Below are positions 1-11,700 of a stretch of 64,000 nucleotides of DNA, piece after piece (position 1 is the first letter of the stretch; each line of letters opens with the position of its first letter). The notes under the pieces are model-generated. The model was not told the DNA's origin and made no database searches. It worked only from the letters and a program-made list of their open reading frames with translations. The DNA comes from Papaver somniferum. Taxonomy: Eukaryota > Streptophyta > Magnoliopsida > Ranunculales > Papaveraceae. The stretch covers positions 75,158,783 to 75,222,782 of the forward strand of contig NC_039359.1 of the NCBI RefSeq assembly GCF_003573695.1. Direction: 5' to 3'. Made by a program: the position numbers and the translations under genes.

Positions 1-454
1 GCGGGTGGAAGTGGTTCTTTCAGCATACTACCACGTCATGATGAACTTTAATGTTGCAGTTATAGCTGGTGCAAACAAAGACAGTAACCCTCTGCATAAC
101 AACACACTAACAACAACAATATTTGGGGAGTCTTTTCACACTCCAACCTCAGCCAACATCATGAGTGTCACTCGTGCAGTAATTAAACAACAAGGATGTT
201 TATTTCTAGTCAAAGAAGGTCAGCTAAGAAACTACCAGAAAGCGGCGAAGATGTCCAAAGAGGAGGATTTCAATGTTGATATTATTTCTGCTAGGAAGTT
301 ACTGCCTCAGACCATTGCTGCAGCTGGAGCATCAACAGCCAAGGGAAATAGACTGCTCATGGTCAAACAAGATGCAAGAAAAGCTCGTTCAATCACTAAA
401 GCAAGAGCTCAAGCCAAATGGAAAAAAAAGGGAAGAAAAACTCTAAAGATATGA
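1..454 (+). CDS. 3' part of an unrecognised gene with a basic C-terminus (partial)
   Basis: An open frame runs from the left edge to a TGA at 452-454. No upstream stop or convincing start is visible: the first in-frame codon in the ORF is GTG, and the ATGs at about 38-43 are internal. This is therefore probably a terminal exon, perhaps with an unrecognised intron in its first half. The last 65 residues look most like real coding sequence. They include KLLPQTIAAAGAST and end in a Lys/Arg-rich tail (KARAQAKWKKKGRKTLKI) of a kind common in nucleolar or RNA-binding proteins. I do not recognise the family and assign no function. AT-rich non-coding sequence follows the stop. Confidence 0.45.
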   Translation, partial: RVEVVLSAYYHVMMNFNVAVIAGANKDSNPLHNNTLTTTIFGESFHTPTSANIMSVTRAVIKQQGCLFLVKEGQLRNYQKAAKMSKEEDFNVDIISARKLLPQTIAAAGASTAKGNRLLMVKQDARKARSITKARAQAKWKKKGRKTLKI

Positions 455-1439
455 TTATACATGGGTGTTAAACTAATATATTATTTGTCAAGATTTAATC
501 TAATGTCTTCTGTAGTTGCAAGAGTTTGGTCCATATTTGGTATTTTTTGAATGACCGGGAGAAGAAAGTGTTGGTCAAAGCAAAAAGTCAAATAAAGTCA
601 AAGATACTCAACCTCCAATTTCTTCTCCATTAATGTACTAATTCAATCCTTTTTTTTAATGGTTTTGATATTTGATTTCTAAATTATTAGTGTTTCCCCT
701 TCTCAATTTCCCCTTTTCTCTTTTGTGTTTTCCTCAATTTTGTTTATTTGGAGTTTTTCTTGTTATTTCCATTAATGTAGGTCTCATTTTATTTCATATT
801 CATTTGAAGTTGTTGCATGTCTTTAATCATGTATTAAGTCCCTTTATTTTATTTACCTATGTTTTCATTAATTAATAGATTGCAGGTGTTATGGTGCTTG
901 TCTGGTCTTTGTTGCCTTATGTAAGGTGCAAAGTGGTAATTGATATAGGTTGCTTCCCCAAAAGGTTTTGTCTGTAGATCCGAAAGGGTTTTAAAGATGC
1001 TCTCAACTACCAAAGTTCAGAAATTTATAATAAATAAGATCCAAAGTTTTTCTTGTTACTCTTGTTGGATGGGAAGTGGAAAAATGAATATGAAAAGTTG
1101 TATACCTTTCGAACTTCCAAATTAAAATAGTATTATAAATTTGAGTCAACCGATCATGTTCATTAGGATTTTTGACATAAAATGCAGTTAGTTTCACACG
1201 ATGGGTTCATTAGGATTTCTGACTACAAACAACTAGGTCATCTCTTCCCTTCTTGTTTTATCATTGACTATGCAGAAGAAAAATGTGAAAAAAAAAGTTA
1301 AGTTTGTTAGGACCTAGAAAAAAAGTTCTTTTCAATCCATAAACTATCACTAACAAAGTGTCTAATAAAAAAGTTGCCATGACAAACAAGATTGTCTTTG
1401 AAAGACTGAAATATGGAAATCATGTCTCCAACTTTACGA
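455..1439. other. AT-rich intergenic sequence, no gene seen
   Basis: The start of this stretch probably holds the 3' UTR of the preceding gene. The short ORFs at 672-875 and 1003-1197 show no recognisable protein signature. No terminal repeats or RNA genes were noticed. Confidence 0.5.
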
Positions 1440-4036
1440 TTTAACAAAGCTTTCATAACACATTTTACAGTTCTGAGTGACCTTATATTACAAGAGAAGG
1501 ATCACAAAATAAAAAAAAACACTAGGTGATACCAAGGTACAACCACCGTTAGTCAATCAAATCAATAATCGAAAACTAAAATAATAATATGATTCTAGAT
1601 TTTCACCAACATTACTTCTAGATGATTCTTGATCCCACATAAGTCTTTACATGAAGCATACGTAACGGATTTCTCCTAATTAGGTTAATCTCCTCTGCAG
1701 GTGAGTATTACGAATAACAACACTACCAGTCGGCTTCCAACAATGACTACGAAATGATGTGCGTTTTTTTCTGGGATAAGTTTGTAAGAAGAAAAAACTT
1801 CATTATTTATAGACCAAGATAAATTAGACACCAAGGAATTTCCGATGCCAAAAATATCAAAAAGTATACGATAAATACCATGTTTCAGTTTTGTCTAATT
1901 CCAACCAATATCCAACTAATATACAAAAATCTCTCATAGATGGCAAATCAATATTAGCTAGCATACAAGTATACTTTACCAATACATTCTCTAGGGATAT
2001 GTTTTACTTACTGGGAAAGTAAATACAGAAAAATTCAAAAACCCTAATAAAGATTCTCAAATATTTCGGTCTGGGATATCACTTTGAATATCAAGGAATA
2101 TCTTTGAATAATAAATAAATAAGATATTAGCACATGTTCAAATTACTCTTAATGTCGACACAGTGAGCTTTCCTAAATAACAACTCTTATTCCAAAATCC
2201 TTGTAAACATTGAAGTGTATATGGAAATCGAAAATACAATCTATTACAGACCGGTCCTGCTAGAGATCCTCACCCAATAGTAATCAGACCACCAAGTCCC
2301 TTTCATCCCTCTCAATTACAAAACAAGTTTTGCAAGTCTACTGCCTTAAATTCATGTAGTTAAACATAGTTTTCCAGGCATGGAATCAACCCGAAGTTCA
2401 TCTCACAATCTAGTCACGAATTACAGAGATAGTGTTATGTCGCATATATGAAGTTGAAATGATAAATGTTATACTTCGTATTTGTATATTCTTCCTTGAA
2501 ACTTTGATCATAACGTAATGATCAAGTCACCAATACTAGAGATTCATAAATATAACTTCGCATGTTATGTTTTCAATACAAACCTCTTGAAAGAAACGTA
2601 CAGTAGATAGAAATAAAAAACAAGCCAAGTCTTGATTATTAATCTCGAACAGTAGGATGATGTGTTTGTTGATATCGATACGTATTAAGGTCGTTCTTCA
2701 GAAAAACACGAGTTTGTATCAACATTTCCATACTTCCTTGATTTTAATAATCTAATCAAGCAACTCAAGTTTTGGAACTAAAATATGACAACCAAACTTG
2801 ACATACCAACGCATGCAATTTATGAAGATATCAAATCTCTTATAATTGCTGAAAACGTCAAAATGAGATAAATCCGGGTTTATCTTGTAAAAACTAGGAT
2901 ACTTCATGCCGTTTTTCAGGAGATAGCTCTTTCTCCCACAAATGGTGAAATGCTTTCTCATAAAACTTGCAAATCTTGTAGTAGTAGTAGTAACCACGGT
3001 GGAGTCTAGCACTTTCCAAATCCGAAACATGACATGGTTTTATGAGTAATAAGTTCAAGATGCTTTACGAATGAATAAGGATTTGCAAACTAATTAGTTG
3101 TAATCGGTCCTACCAAGTCATATACATGGGTTCAAATCAGTTATACCAATCACTATAATCGGTTCTACCTATACATGGTATCTACTTGTGATCGGTCACA
3201 TCAGTCACTAGGATCGGTTATACCAATTACAAGGATCGGTCACACCAATTACCAGAATCGGTCACACCAATTACAAGGATCAATCATATCATCTCATGGT
3301 GATTACTTAGGATCGATTACACCAATTACCAGGACCGGTCATACCAAATCATAAGTCTAGGTATTGTGATCGGTTATACCAAGATACATAACTGGATTTA
3401 AGATCGGTTCTACCAACTCACACATATTGGTCGTCAAAGAATATGCAATGAATAACCAGACCAATAACCTATTGATTTCCCTTTCGATTCATGAAACAAG
3501 TTCATGAATGTACCCCCTTTAAACAAATGTAAATCTTTGTTTCCTAGGATGAAATCTTCACCATATACCCATACACATAATCATAAAACTATATACAAGA
3601 TTATGTCGATGTCATATCTACGAAGTTAAAAAGATAAGGTTATACTTCGTAGTATAATTCCTTAATACTATGATCATACTATTATGAACATGTCTCTCCA
3701 CTAGAGTATAATATACAATATATACAATTTCTCATGTTATGTTTTCCATATACCACGACTTGAAAGATACGTTAGGAATTGAAACAAGTTCAAGTCAATA
3801 TTACTAACCTCAAGTGGAAGGATGATGTCATCGTTGTAGTCCTTACTTCTTCTCATTCTTCAAATTTGCGGAGTAATACTTGTATGTCTCAATATTCGTA
3901 GAATTTCTAGTCTAGCCTAAACGAAGTTGACTCTAATATTTAATCGAGCGACTCTAGATGAGTTTTGATACAAAAACATGACAACCAAAATTGACATACC
4001 AGCGCTTGGTGAGTTCAACCGAGCTATGATCTAACA
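1440..4036 (-). mobile_element. Degraded reverse-oriented Sirevirus-type (Ty1/copia) LTR pieces
   Basis: Read on the minus strand from 4036, the sequence begins TGTTAGATCATAGCTCGGT. This matches the start of the LTRs at 33981, 53806 and especially 56746 (TGTTAGAGCATTGCTCGGT), and similarity continues through GAACTC, GCG, TAT.TCA and a later GACTTGAAC block. A second diverged copy of the same 5' LTR part lies at about 2803-2440, so 4036-3600 and 2803-2440 are imperfect direct repeats. Further down, the minus strand has a TATA-like TCTATAAATA near 1815. The inner LTR end (CCCCCGCTTTTTCA on the other copies) is not recognisable, so the lower boundary is uncertain. These are probably two overlapping LTR remnants of a subfamily related to the array at 29334 onward. 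Confidence 0.5.
3085..3425. repeat. GATCGGT minisatellite, about 20-bp degenerate units
   Basis: More than ten degenerate units of the form GATCGGTCACACCAATTAC follow one another, with variants such as ATCGGTTATACCAATTAC and ATCGGTTCTACCAA. Spacing is close to 20-22 bp in the core (3200-3290) and looser at the edges. The block sits in the middle of the reverse LTR remnant. That is the same relative position as the unrelated tandem repeats of the LTRs at 29334, 33981, 53806 and 56746. Confidence 0.75.
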
Positions 4037-4699
4037 ACAACATTTCAGTTCGAACACTTTTTCGTTATATCATCTAACTGCGAGAAGATTGCGGCATATT
4101 GGCTTATCATATCATCTGGCTAGGTTATTCGATGCAAGAGATGATTTTGGAAAAACTTGATGGGGCAAGTTGAATTCCATTCCTTGAATGACATACTTCA
4201 TATGAAGGTGTTCGATATAGGAATGTACCAATGGTGCACTGGGCATGGTCTTGAAAGTTAGCTACGTTAATATGGAAGTTAGCGAAGCTTGCATAAGCCT
4301 AAGGAAAGTACAACATGAGCCTGATTGATGCACCCTTGGCATGAGAAAGACAAGTGCATGCTTTCAGCAATACTTCAGCGAAGAGAAAAGGAGGAATTAG
4401 GCATGTAATGTCATATACGTAAATTCAAGGAATGCCCTATACCTGGACAATACTCGGAAGCCAGTGATGTATGCAAGGTGCAACGGCCATAGCCTCAAAG
4501 GATTTAAACCCTTTACAGAAGAGGGTATAAGTTGGAACGAGGTGGAATCTAAGTTAGTTGCATAATGCTCCACGAGCATTCTTCCAAAGGCAAATGAACG
4601 CGCATTTTTCTAATTTTAAGTCTCGGTTAACAACATCAAAGCGGTGTGCCGGGGGAGTTATGGCCTAGGAGATCTGGCGTTCTAAGCGTAATTTTTCGT
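4037..4699 (+). mobile_element. 3' fragment of gypsy-type LTR (copy 0)
   Basis: This aligns with the 3' third of the LTR at 8027-9610, for example the block around CATATCATCTAATTGCGAGA at 8976. Its upper boundary is the reverse copia LTR ending at 4036. At its lower end a deletion of about 15 bp has removed the LTR terminus and half the primer-binding site: CGTT runs directly into CAGAG, where copy 2 has CGTTCCGTCATAGTTGGTAT in between. Confidence 0.7.
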
Positions 4700-5419
4700 T
4701 CAGAGAAAATTTCAAGATAACTCTAGGAAATATGAGAAGTGGACTCATTAGCGAGTATGTTCCTTGAATGGAAACTTTAAAGTTGGAGAGTATGCCAACT
4801 TTTGCGCGGAAACAGTTTTTAAATTTTGTGCCAGTTACTTTACGATTTGATTTGAGTTTGTTTTAAGTACTGTGAGTTTGGCTGGCCTAAGTGGCACCCC
4901 ACTTACGAGTGGATATCCAGAAAACCATTCAGAACGGTAAGCAGAAAATGAGACCGATTATCCCCACACGTTGGACACTGGACAACGTTGTTAGGCCGGT
5001 TAGTATCCTCATTACGAGTGAAAACCTGGATGACCTTCAGGGATGGTGGGAAACTGGATTCTGTTCCACACAGTACTGTGCTAAGATCTTGGAATTTCTA
5101 TGACATCTCCACCCTTGTGAATCTTAGGGATTCCTGGGTGGTGGTATGGGATGACAACTAGGATACCTTGTTAAGATATCCTTTTGACAACTGACCAATT
5201 GAGATTCTCAACGTTGTGGACTATTTTTGGATTCCTGAGTATGTGGTATGAGACATTTTCTCAGAAGGTCCTAATTGATGTTCTATGACAAACTGAAGGA
5301 ACCTTGTGACTTCTGAGCATCTGGTATGAGACTTTTGCTTAGGAATCCAAACCAAAGAGTTTCTCCACAAAAGTTTTGGTTTTAATTTAGGGGACGAAGT
5401 TTTTTAAAAGGGTGAATGA
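4700..5419 (+). mobile_element. Internal domain of the non-autonomous element, copy 0
   Basis: About 720 bp, alignable along its whole length to 7291-8026. Shared landmarks are TTGAATGGAAACTTTAAAGT near 4763 and 7371, and the pre-LTR polypurine-like GGGGACGAAGT before 5420. No ORF resembling gag, protease, RT or integrase is present. The frames that occur (such as 4891-5103) are not conserved between copies. Confidence 0.65.
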
Positions 5420-6033
5420 TGTAACACCCCGGGTTTTAGAATGGCACATGCTAAAAGATGCACCATGGCTTGTGATGAAGCTTCATCCAAAGCTTCTGTT
5501 ATATAAGAGTTACATTGGCCTAGTGCCAATATAGAGCCAAATATGGTGCATTGCGAAGTCATATTTTCCAAGGGCAAATCTCGCATAAAATGGTGCAATA
5601 GGACAATTGGGTAGATTACCTTGAGCAAACCTAGTGATAACATAGCACATTACCATGTCATTGGCCTAGGGCCAATATCGCTTTATTATGTTGAAATAGT
5701 CCAGAGAAGGATGGCCTTGGCAATGTACAACCATCATGGCTGAACATTGGTGTGTCCTATGAGTCAAATATGATAGTACATCCATCATGTCCTTTCACTG
5801 GACCTGGATTAGGAAATGTTCATCCATTATGGCCAGACATTGGAACTGGTCTGTGAGCCACAACTTAATGTATAACCATCAAGGTCGTACGTTACAGTTG
5901 ACCATGTACATCTATCACGGCTTGTACTTGGTGAATGTCATTTCTTCCCCTAATCTAAGTTGTAAAAATGTCTTTACAACATATATAGGGAGGGGTACTT
6001 GGTTGAAGGTGCATATATGGACCATGGAAATCA
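5420..6033 (+). mobile_element. 5' fragment of gypsy-type LTR (copy 1)
   Basis: Starts TGTAACACCCCGGGTTTTAG and follows LTR 2 and LTR 3 up to a TATATA-containing block near 5985 and GAAGGTGCATAT near 6007. At about 6025-6035 it jumps into the 3' part of the internal domain (6034-6297). The rest of the LTR, the primer-binding site and the 5' internal half are missing, which is consistent with one deletion. Confidence 0.7.
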
Positions 6034-6297
6034 AAATACCTTATTGAGTTATCCTTTTGGAACTGTCCAATTGAGATTCTCGGTAACATTGTGGACTCTT
6101 ATTGGATTCCTAAGTATGTGGTGGGAGACGTTTGCTAAGAAGTTCCTAATTGATGTTCCATGAAAAACTGAAGGAACGACCTTGTGATTTCTGAGCATCT
6201 GGTATGAGACTTTTTCTCAGGAATCCAAACCGAAGAGTTTGTCCATAATAGTTTTGTTTTGAATTTCGGGGACGAAATTCTTTAAAGGGATGAATGA
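6034..6297 (+). mobile_element. 3' remnant of internal domain between LTR copies 1 and 2
   Basis: Matches 7776-8026 and 5160-5419, including GGGGACGAAATTCTTTAAAG immediately before the next LTR. No coding content. Confidence 0.65.
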
Positions 6298-7290
6298 TGT
6301 AACACCCCGTGTTTTAAGCATGGAACGTGCTAAGATATTTTTCATGGCCTGGGATGAAGCTTCAACCATAACTTCCGTTGTGTAAGAGGTACATTGGCCT
6401 AGTGCCAATATAGCGCCAAGTAAGGTGCATTGCGAAGGCATATTGGCTAAGGGGCAATATCGTGTCAAATGGTACATTAGGCCAGTTGGATAGATGGACT
6501 TAAAGCTAGTGCTAACATAGCACATTACCATGTCATTGTACTAGGGACAGTATCACTTTACTATGTTGAAATAGGTCATAGCAGGCTGGCCTTGGAAATG
6601 TACAACCATCATGGATGGACATTGGAGTGGCCTATGGTCCAGACCCGAAATTACATCCATCATGTCCCTTCACTGTACCTGACTTAAGAAACGTTCAACC
6701 ATCATGGCCGGACATTGGAATTAGCCTGTGATCCAGAACTGAATGTACATCCATTGTGGTAGTACATTGCAGTTGACCATGTACAACCATCAAAGATTGT
6801 ACTTGGTGAATATATTTTTCCTCCCCTAATCTAAATTGTAAAAATGTCTTTAAAACACATATAGGTAGGGGTAGTTGGTTGAAGGTGCATATGCGTACCA
6901 TGCACCAAGTAAGCTTCATAGCGCAACTGAAAGAGTATAAATGATGCTTTCAACAATGCCTAAGCGAAGTGAAAAGGAGGAATTAGGCCTGTAATATCCT
7001 ATGCGTAAGTTCAAGGCATGCTCTATGCCCGGAAAAGACTCGGAAACCAGTGATGCATGCAAGGTGCATCGGTCATAGCCTTCACGGCTTTAAAACCTTT
7101 GCAGAAAAGGGGGTAAGTTGGAACGAGGTGGAAGCTAAGTTAGTTGCATAATTCTCCACGATCATGCTTGCAAGGGAAAATGAACGTGCATTTTCCTAGT
7201 TTTAAGACCCGGTTAGTAGCATCAGAGTGGCACATCAGGGGATTTATGGCCTGCGCTCTGGTGCGCTAGGCGTAATTTTCCGTTCCGTCA
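6298..7290 (+). mobile_element. Gypsy-type LTR, copy 2 (993 bp, internally deleted)
   Basis: Begins TGTAACACCCCG and ends CCGTCA directly before the primer-binding site. Compared with copy 3 it lacks about 0.57 kb between roughly 6930 and 6945, where copy 3 carries 8690-9260. A TATATA motif near 6860 lies at the same place in all copies and is a candidate core promoter. Confidence 0.75.
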
Positions 7291-8026
7291 TAGTTGGTAT
7301 CAGAGCAAGTTCCGAGATAACTCTAGAGACCGTGCGGAGTAGACTCATTAGCGAGTATGATCCTTGAATGGAAACTTTAAAGTTGGAGAGTAGGCCAACT
7401 TTTGCGCGGAACAGTTTGTAACTTTTATGCTAGTTACTTTGCGATTTGATTTCAGCTTTTTAGAAGTACTGTGATTTGTGTGGACTAAGTGGCACCCCAT
7501 TTACGAGCGGATATCCGGAAGACCGTTCGGAAAAGTAGGAAGACAATGGGATTGATCATCCTCACACATTGGAAACTGGCCAACGATGTATGTTGTCAGG
7601 CCGACTAACATCCCACTTGCGAGTGGAAACCTGGATGACCTTCAGGATGTTGGGAAACTGGATTTTGTTCCACATAGTACTGTGCTAAGATCTTGTCATT
7701 TCAATGACATCTTCAACCTTGTGAATCTAAATTGGGGATTCGTGGGTGGTGGTATGGTATGCCATTTAGGATACCTTGTTGAGATATCTTTTGGAAATTG
7801 GACAGTTGAGATTATAGGTAACGTTGTGGACTCTTTTTGGATTCCTGGGTATGCTTTATCGTAGATTTGCTCAGAAGGTCCTAATTGATGTTTCATGACA
7901 AACTGAAGGAACTTGTGCTTTCTAAGCATCTGGTATGGGACTTTTTCTCAGGAATCCAAACCTAAGAGTTTGTCCACAATAGTTTTGTTTTGAATTCGGG
8001 GATGAAATTATTTAAAGGATGAATGA
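7291..8026 (+). mobile_element. Internal domain of the non-autonomous element, copy 2
   Basis: 736 bp between two LTRs. It contains the primer-binding site at the left and a decayed polypurine stretch at the right. The ORF at 7586-7864 (92 codons) is the longest and has no recognised domain. The near-equal length of this domain and of 4700-5419 shows that the short internal domain predates the array, or was duplicated with it. Confidence 0.7.
7295..7306 (+). promoter_or_regulatory. Primer-binding site for initiator tRNA-Met
   Basis: TGGTATCAGAGC lies 4 bp after the LTR end. This is the standard plant retrotransposon site complementary to the 3' end of initiator tRNA-Met, and it fixes the LTR boundary and the orientation of the element. 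Confidence 0.85.
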
Positions 8027-9610
8027 TATCACACCCCATGTTTTTAACATCGCGCATGCTAAAAGATGCGTTACGACCTGGGATGAAGCTTCATCCAAAG
8101 CTTCCGTTGTGTAAGAGGTACATTGTCCTAGTGCCAATATATATAGCGCAAAGTATGATGCATTGCAAAGGCATATTGTCCAAGGGGAACTCTCGCATCA
8201 AATGGTGCATTAGGCCAGTTGGGTAGATAGCCTTGTGCAAAGCTAGTGCTAAAGTATCACATACCATGTCATTGGCCTAGGTCAAATATCGCTTTAATGT
8301 GCTGAAATAGGCTAGAGCGGGATGGCCTTGGCAATATACATCCATCATGGATAGACATTGGAGTGTCCTATGGGAAAAAGCCGAAAATATAGTCATCATG
8401 TCCCTTCACTGAACCTGGCTTACGAAATGTTCATCCATCATGGCCGGACATTGGGATTGTCATGTGAGACAGAACTGAATGTACAACTATCATGGTCATA
8501 CGTTGCAGTTGACCATGTACATCCATCACAGTCTGTACTTGGTTAATATCATTTTCCTCCCCTGATATAAGTTGTATAAATGTCTTTAAAACATATATAG
8601 GGAGGGGTAGTTGGTTGAAGGTGCATATGCTGACCATGCACCAAGTAAGCTACATATCTTAGACGAAAGAGTATAAAAGATGTTTGGCCTCATTTATATA
8701 TGTGTAGGCTTGATAATGTATCATATTAAGCATGGGCATCTCTATGCCATGTTGCGGACTAAATATGCATCACTTGGATGCATTTTGATGGAATAACATA
8801 CACGGACTAGGCCATTACCATTATTTCTTGGCCACGGCCTTGCAAACGAGTTGGATTAAGTTTTTCTTCCCTTCGTGGATGAACTACAGTAAATGATTGA
8901 TCCCTTTAGAGTAGGGAAGGGTATGTAGGCATACGCAATGAGTTGCTGCATTGCCGATCCAGCACTTTGTCGTTCATATCATCTAATTGCGAGATGATTG
9001 CGACATATTGGCCTCTCATATCATCTGGATCGGTAGTTCGATGCAAGAGATGATTATGGAAAAACTTGATGGGGAAAGTTGTACTTCATTCCTTGGAGGC
9101 TCATACTTCCTATCAAGGTGTTCGATATATGCATGTACCAATGGCGCATTGGGCATGGCCTTGAAAGTTAGCTACGTTAATATGCAAGTTAGCGTAGCTT
9201 GCATAAGCCTAAGGAAAGTACATAATGAGCCTGATGGATGCACCCTTGGCACGAGCAAGACAAGTGCATGCTTTCATCAATGCCTAAGTGAAATGAAAAT
9301 GAGGAATTAGGCATGTAATATCCTATGCGTAAGTTCAAGGAATGCCCTATTCCTGGACAATACACGGAAGCTAGTGATGCATGAAAGCTGCATCGTCCAT
9401 GTCCTCCAAGGATTTAAACCCTTTGCAGAAGATGTGGTAAGTTGGAACGGGGTGGAAGCTAAGTTCATCATACTCCATGAGCATGCTTGCAAGGTAAAAT
9501 GAATGTGCATTTTCCTAGTTTTAAGGTCCGATTAGTAGCATCAGATGGCACATCAGTGGAGTTATGGCTTGTGCACCCTGGCTTACTACGCATAATTTTC
9601 CGATCCGTCA
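8027..9610 (+). mobile_element. Gypsy-type LTR, copy 3 (1,584 bp, longest copy)
   Basis: The first bases have decayed (TATCACACCCC where other copies have TGTAACACCCC). The end CCGTCA at 9605-9610 is intact. No primer-binding site follows: the next base begins copia integrase coding sequence. This is therefore the 3' terminal LTR of the array, and the array or its founder inserted into a copia element. Confidence 0.75.
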
Positions 9611-11522
9611 TATTTTTCCTTGGCTCAAACCATATACATCTAACAAACTTCAACCTAGGAGTACTAAATGCATCTTTTTGGGTTACAGTTCTCAAAGTAA
9701 GATTTACAGATTACTAGACCTTATTACTCACATGACATATGTCTCCAGACATGTTGTTTTTCATGGGACTTTTTTTCCTTATTATTTTCTTACTTCTACT
9801 AATACTCTTAGTGATGTTCTTTCTGCTTTTGACATGTCACTGACTGCTCTTGATGCCTCACATCAACCTTCATTGTCTTTCTCTTCCGATATTTCAACCA
9901 TCACTATCACTCCAAATATTTCTATTTTCACTCCTACTCCCATCACTACTTCCTCCTCATCTGTAACACCTACATGTGATACTCATCATATGGTTACAAG
10001 ATGCTTACTTGACTACTCTTACAGCTCCCACTCCTACCTGCTACTCTTAACCAAAAAAGATTCATATCTAGTGTGATGCAATGGTCAAAGAGCACACTGC
10101 TCTTATTGTTGATGACACATGGATTAAAGTACCGCCAGAGCCAAGTCAGAATCTTGTTGGTTGAAGTGGGTTTATAAAGTAAAATATAATTCATATAGGC
10201 CTATTAAAATACATAAAACAAGACTAGTTTCCAAAGGTCTTCATCATCTTGAAGGGGTTAAACTATACAGATATATATGTAGCCCTATTGTAATCCTAAG
10301 ATTATTAGGATTATACTCTCTCTTGCAGTAAATTTCAATTGGAAGCTCAAACAACTTGATATTAAAAATGCTTTCCTACATGGTGACCTTAAGGAAATCG
10401 TCTACATGACTCAGCCTCCTGGATTTGAGGACAAAGATCATGTTGAGTATGTTTGTAAGTTGCATAATCTCTTTATGGATTGAAGAAATCTCCCAGAGCT
10501 TGGTATGAGAAGTTATCTACTGTTATTTTATCCCTGGACTTCAAGCCTTCTGTTGCAAACACATCTCTCCTTGTTCAAAATCTAGGATCTAAACTTACTA
10601 TACTGCTCGTTTATGTGGATGATATATATATCATCGTTCCTGGTAATGATTCCTCTCACTTGAACAACATCATTGCTTATTTGGGTACTCAGTTTCATTA
10701 GTTTCTAGGTCTTGAAGTCAGAAGAAACAGTTCAGGGTTATTCTTATGCCAAACCAAAGATGTTATTGATCTTTTTCAGAAGACTAATTTAGCTGGTAGT
10801 AAACCTTGTGCCTCTCCTTGTCCTGCTAATTTTCACCTATCTGCCACACAAGGATAGTTACTTGATAACCCTACAAATTACATGTCTCTTGTTGGCTCAT
10901 TACAATATCTTACTTGGACTAGGCCAGAAATCAGCTTTGTTGTTAATCAAATTTTCTAGTTTATACATGCACCAACATCTTCTCATCTTTGGATGCTAAG
11001 AGGATTCTCAGATATGTCAAGGACACTCTTGCACATGGCTTATACTTCTCTAGAGGTTTTAAAACTCTGCAAGGAATTTCAGATGCCGATTGGGATGACA
11101 ATCCTGATGATATAAGGTCTGTTGGTGGGTATTGTGTCTTCTTTGGTGCCAACAATGTCTCTTGCTCCTCTAAGAAACATCCAACAATCTCTAAAAGTAG
11201 TACAGAGGCTGAATATATGGAATTAGCTTCTATTGCTGCTGAGGTGCTCTGGATTTGTCAGATATTGAGAGATTTATATAGTTTTCTCCCTGCACCTCCT
11301 TATTTGTCTTGTGAGAACAAAAGTGCTCTTGTTCTAGCATATAATCCTGTGTTCCATAAAAAAATGAAACACTTGGTCATTGACTTTCATTTTATCGGAG
11401 AACTTGTACAGGCTAAGAACATTCAGATTGTTTACATTTCTACTCTTGATCAAGCTGCAAATATTTTCACTAATTATGTAAAGCTCTATAAGTACAATGT
11501 TTGTATCAACTGTAACAGTTGA
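9611..11522 (+). pseudogene. pol: Ty1/copia pol relic: integrase C-terminus, reverse transcriptase, RNase H
   Basis: Three pol parts occur in order but in broken frames. Integrase C-terminal sequence (9611-9780) contains KLQPRSTKCIFLGY and a following SRHVVF. Reverse transcriptase (10160-10980) contains [35 protein letters not shown] and the catalytic YVDDI (10612-10626), with stops and frameshifts near 10484 and 10699. RNase H (10989-11522) contains DADWDDNPDDIRSVGGYCV and SKSSTEAEYMELA. The 5' half (gag, protease, integrase core) is absent; the gypsy LTR at 9610 marks the break. The protein would have copied element RNA and inserted the cDNA; this copy is dead. Confidence 0.9.
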
Positions 11523-11700
11523 TCCTACATAGGTCTACCCTCATTCTCTAAACGAGTGCCTTTTGTATTTCTTCTTCTTTCTATTTTTCCGTACAACATG
11601 TTGTTATGACAGCCTGTGTTTTGTGCCTGTATATAAGAGAGTCTGCTCTCTTCTTTGTGGTTAATGAGAATTAATTTTTTGTTTCTCTAAATGCAACTAG
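11523..11700 (+). mobile_element. Probable 3' LTR remnant of the copia element
   Basis: Directly after the RNase H region. TGTTGTTATGACAGCC near 11599 begins with TG and is followed by TATATAAGAGAG, as in short copia LTRs. No matching 5' LTR is in the window, so the end of the element is uncertain. Confidence 0.4.

Larger units (their letters stand above)
4037..9610 (+). mobile_element. Tandem LTR-sharing array of a non-autonomous gypsy-type element
   Basis: Four LTR segments alternate with short internal segments, all in the same orientation: LTR 3' part (4037-4699), internal (4700-5419), LTR 5' part (5420-6033), internal 3' end (6034-6297), LTR (6298-7290), internal (7291-8026), LTR (8027-9610). 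LTRs start TGTAACACCCCG and end CCGTCA. They are followed by an initiator-tRNA-Met type primer-binding site and preceded by GGGACGAAATTCTTTAAAGG. These termini are typical of Tekay/Del-type chromovirus gypsy elements (established family knowledge). The internal domain is only about 720-736 bp in both complete copies and carries no gag or pol, so the element could not transpose alone. Unequal recombination between LTRs is the simplest origin of the array. Confidence 0.8.

Noticed and set aside
3085..3425. Centromere-type satellite
   Set aside because: Only about 340 bp and embedded in an LTR remnant; no long higher-order array.
4891..8637. Many ORFs of 60-107 codons in the gypsy-type array
   Set aside because: They are not conserved between array copies and show no domains; they are chance frames in non-coding LTR and interior sequence.
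9487..9717. ORF bridging the gypsy LTR and the copia fragment as a fusion gene
   Set aside because: The frame crosses an LTR boundary by chance and the integrase homology is in a different frame.
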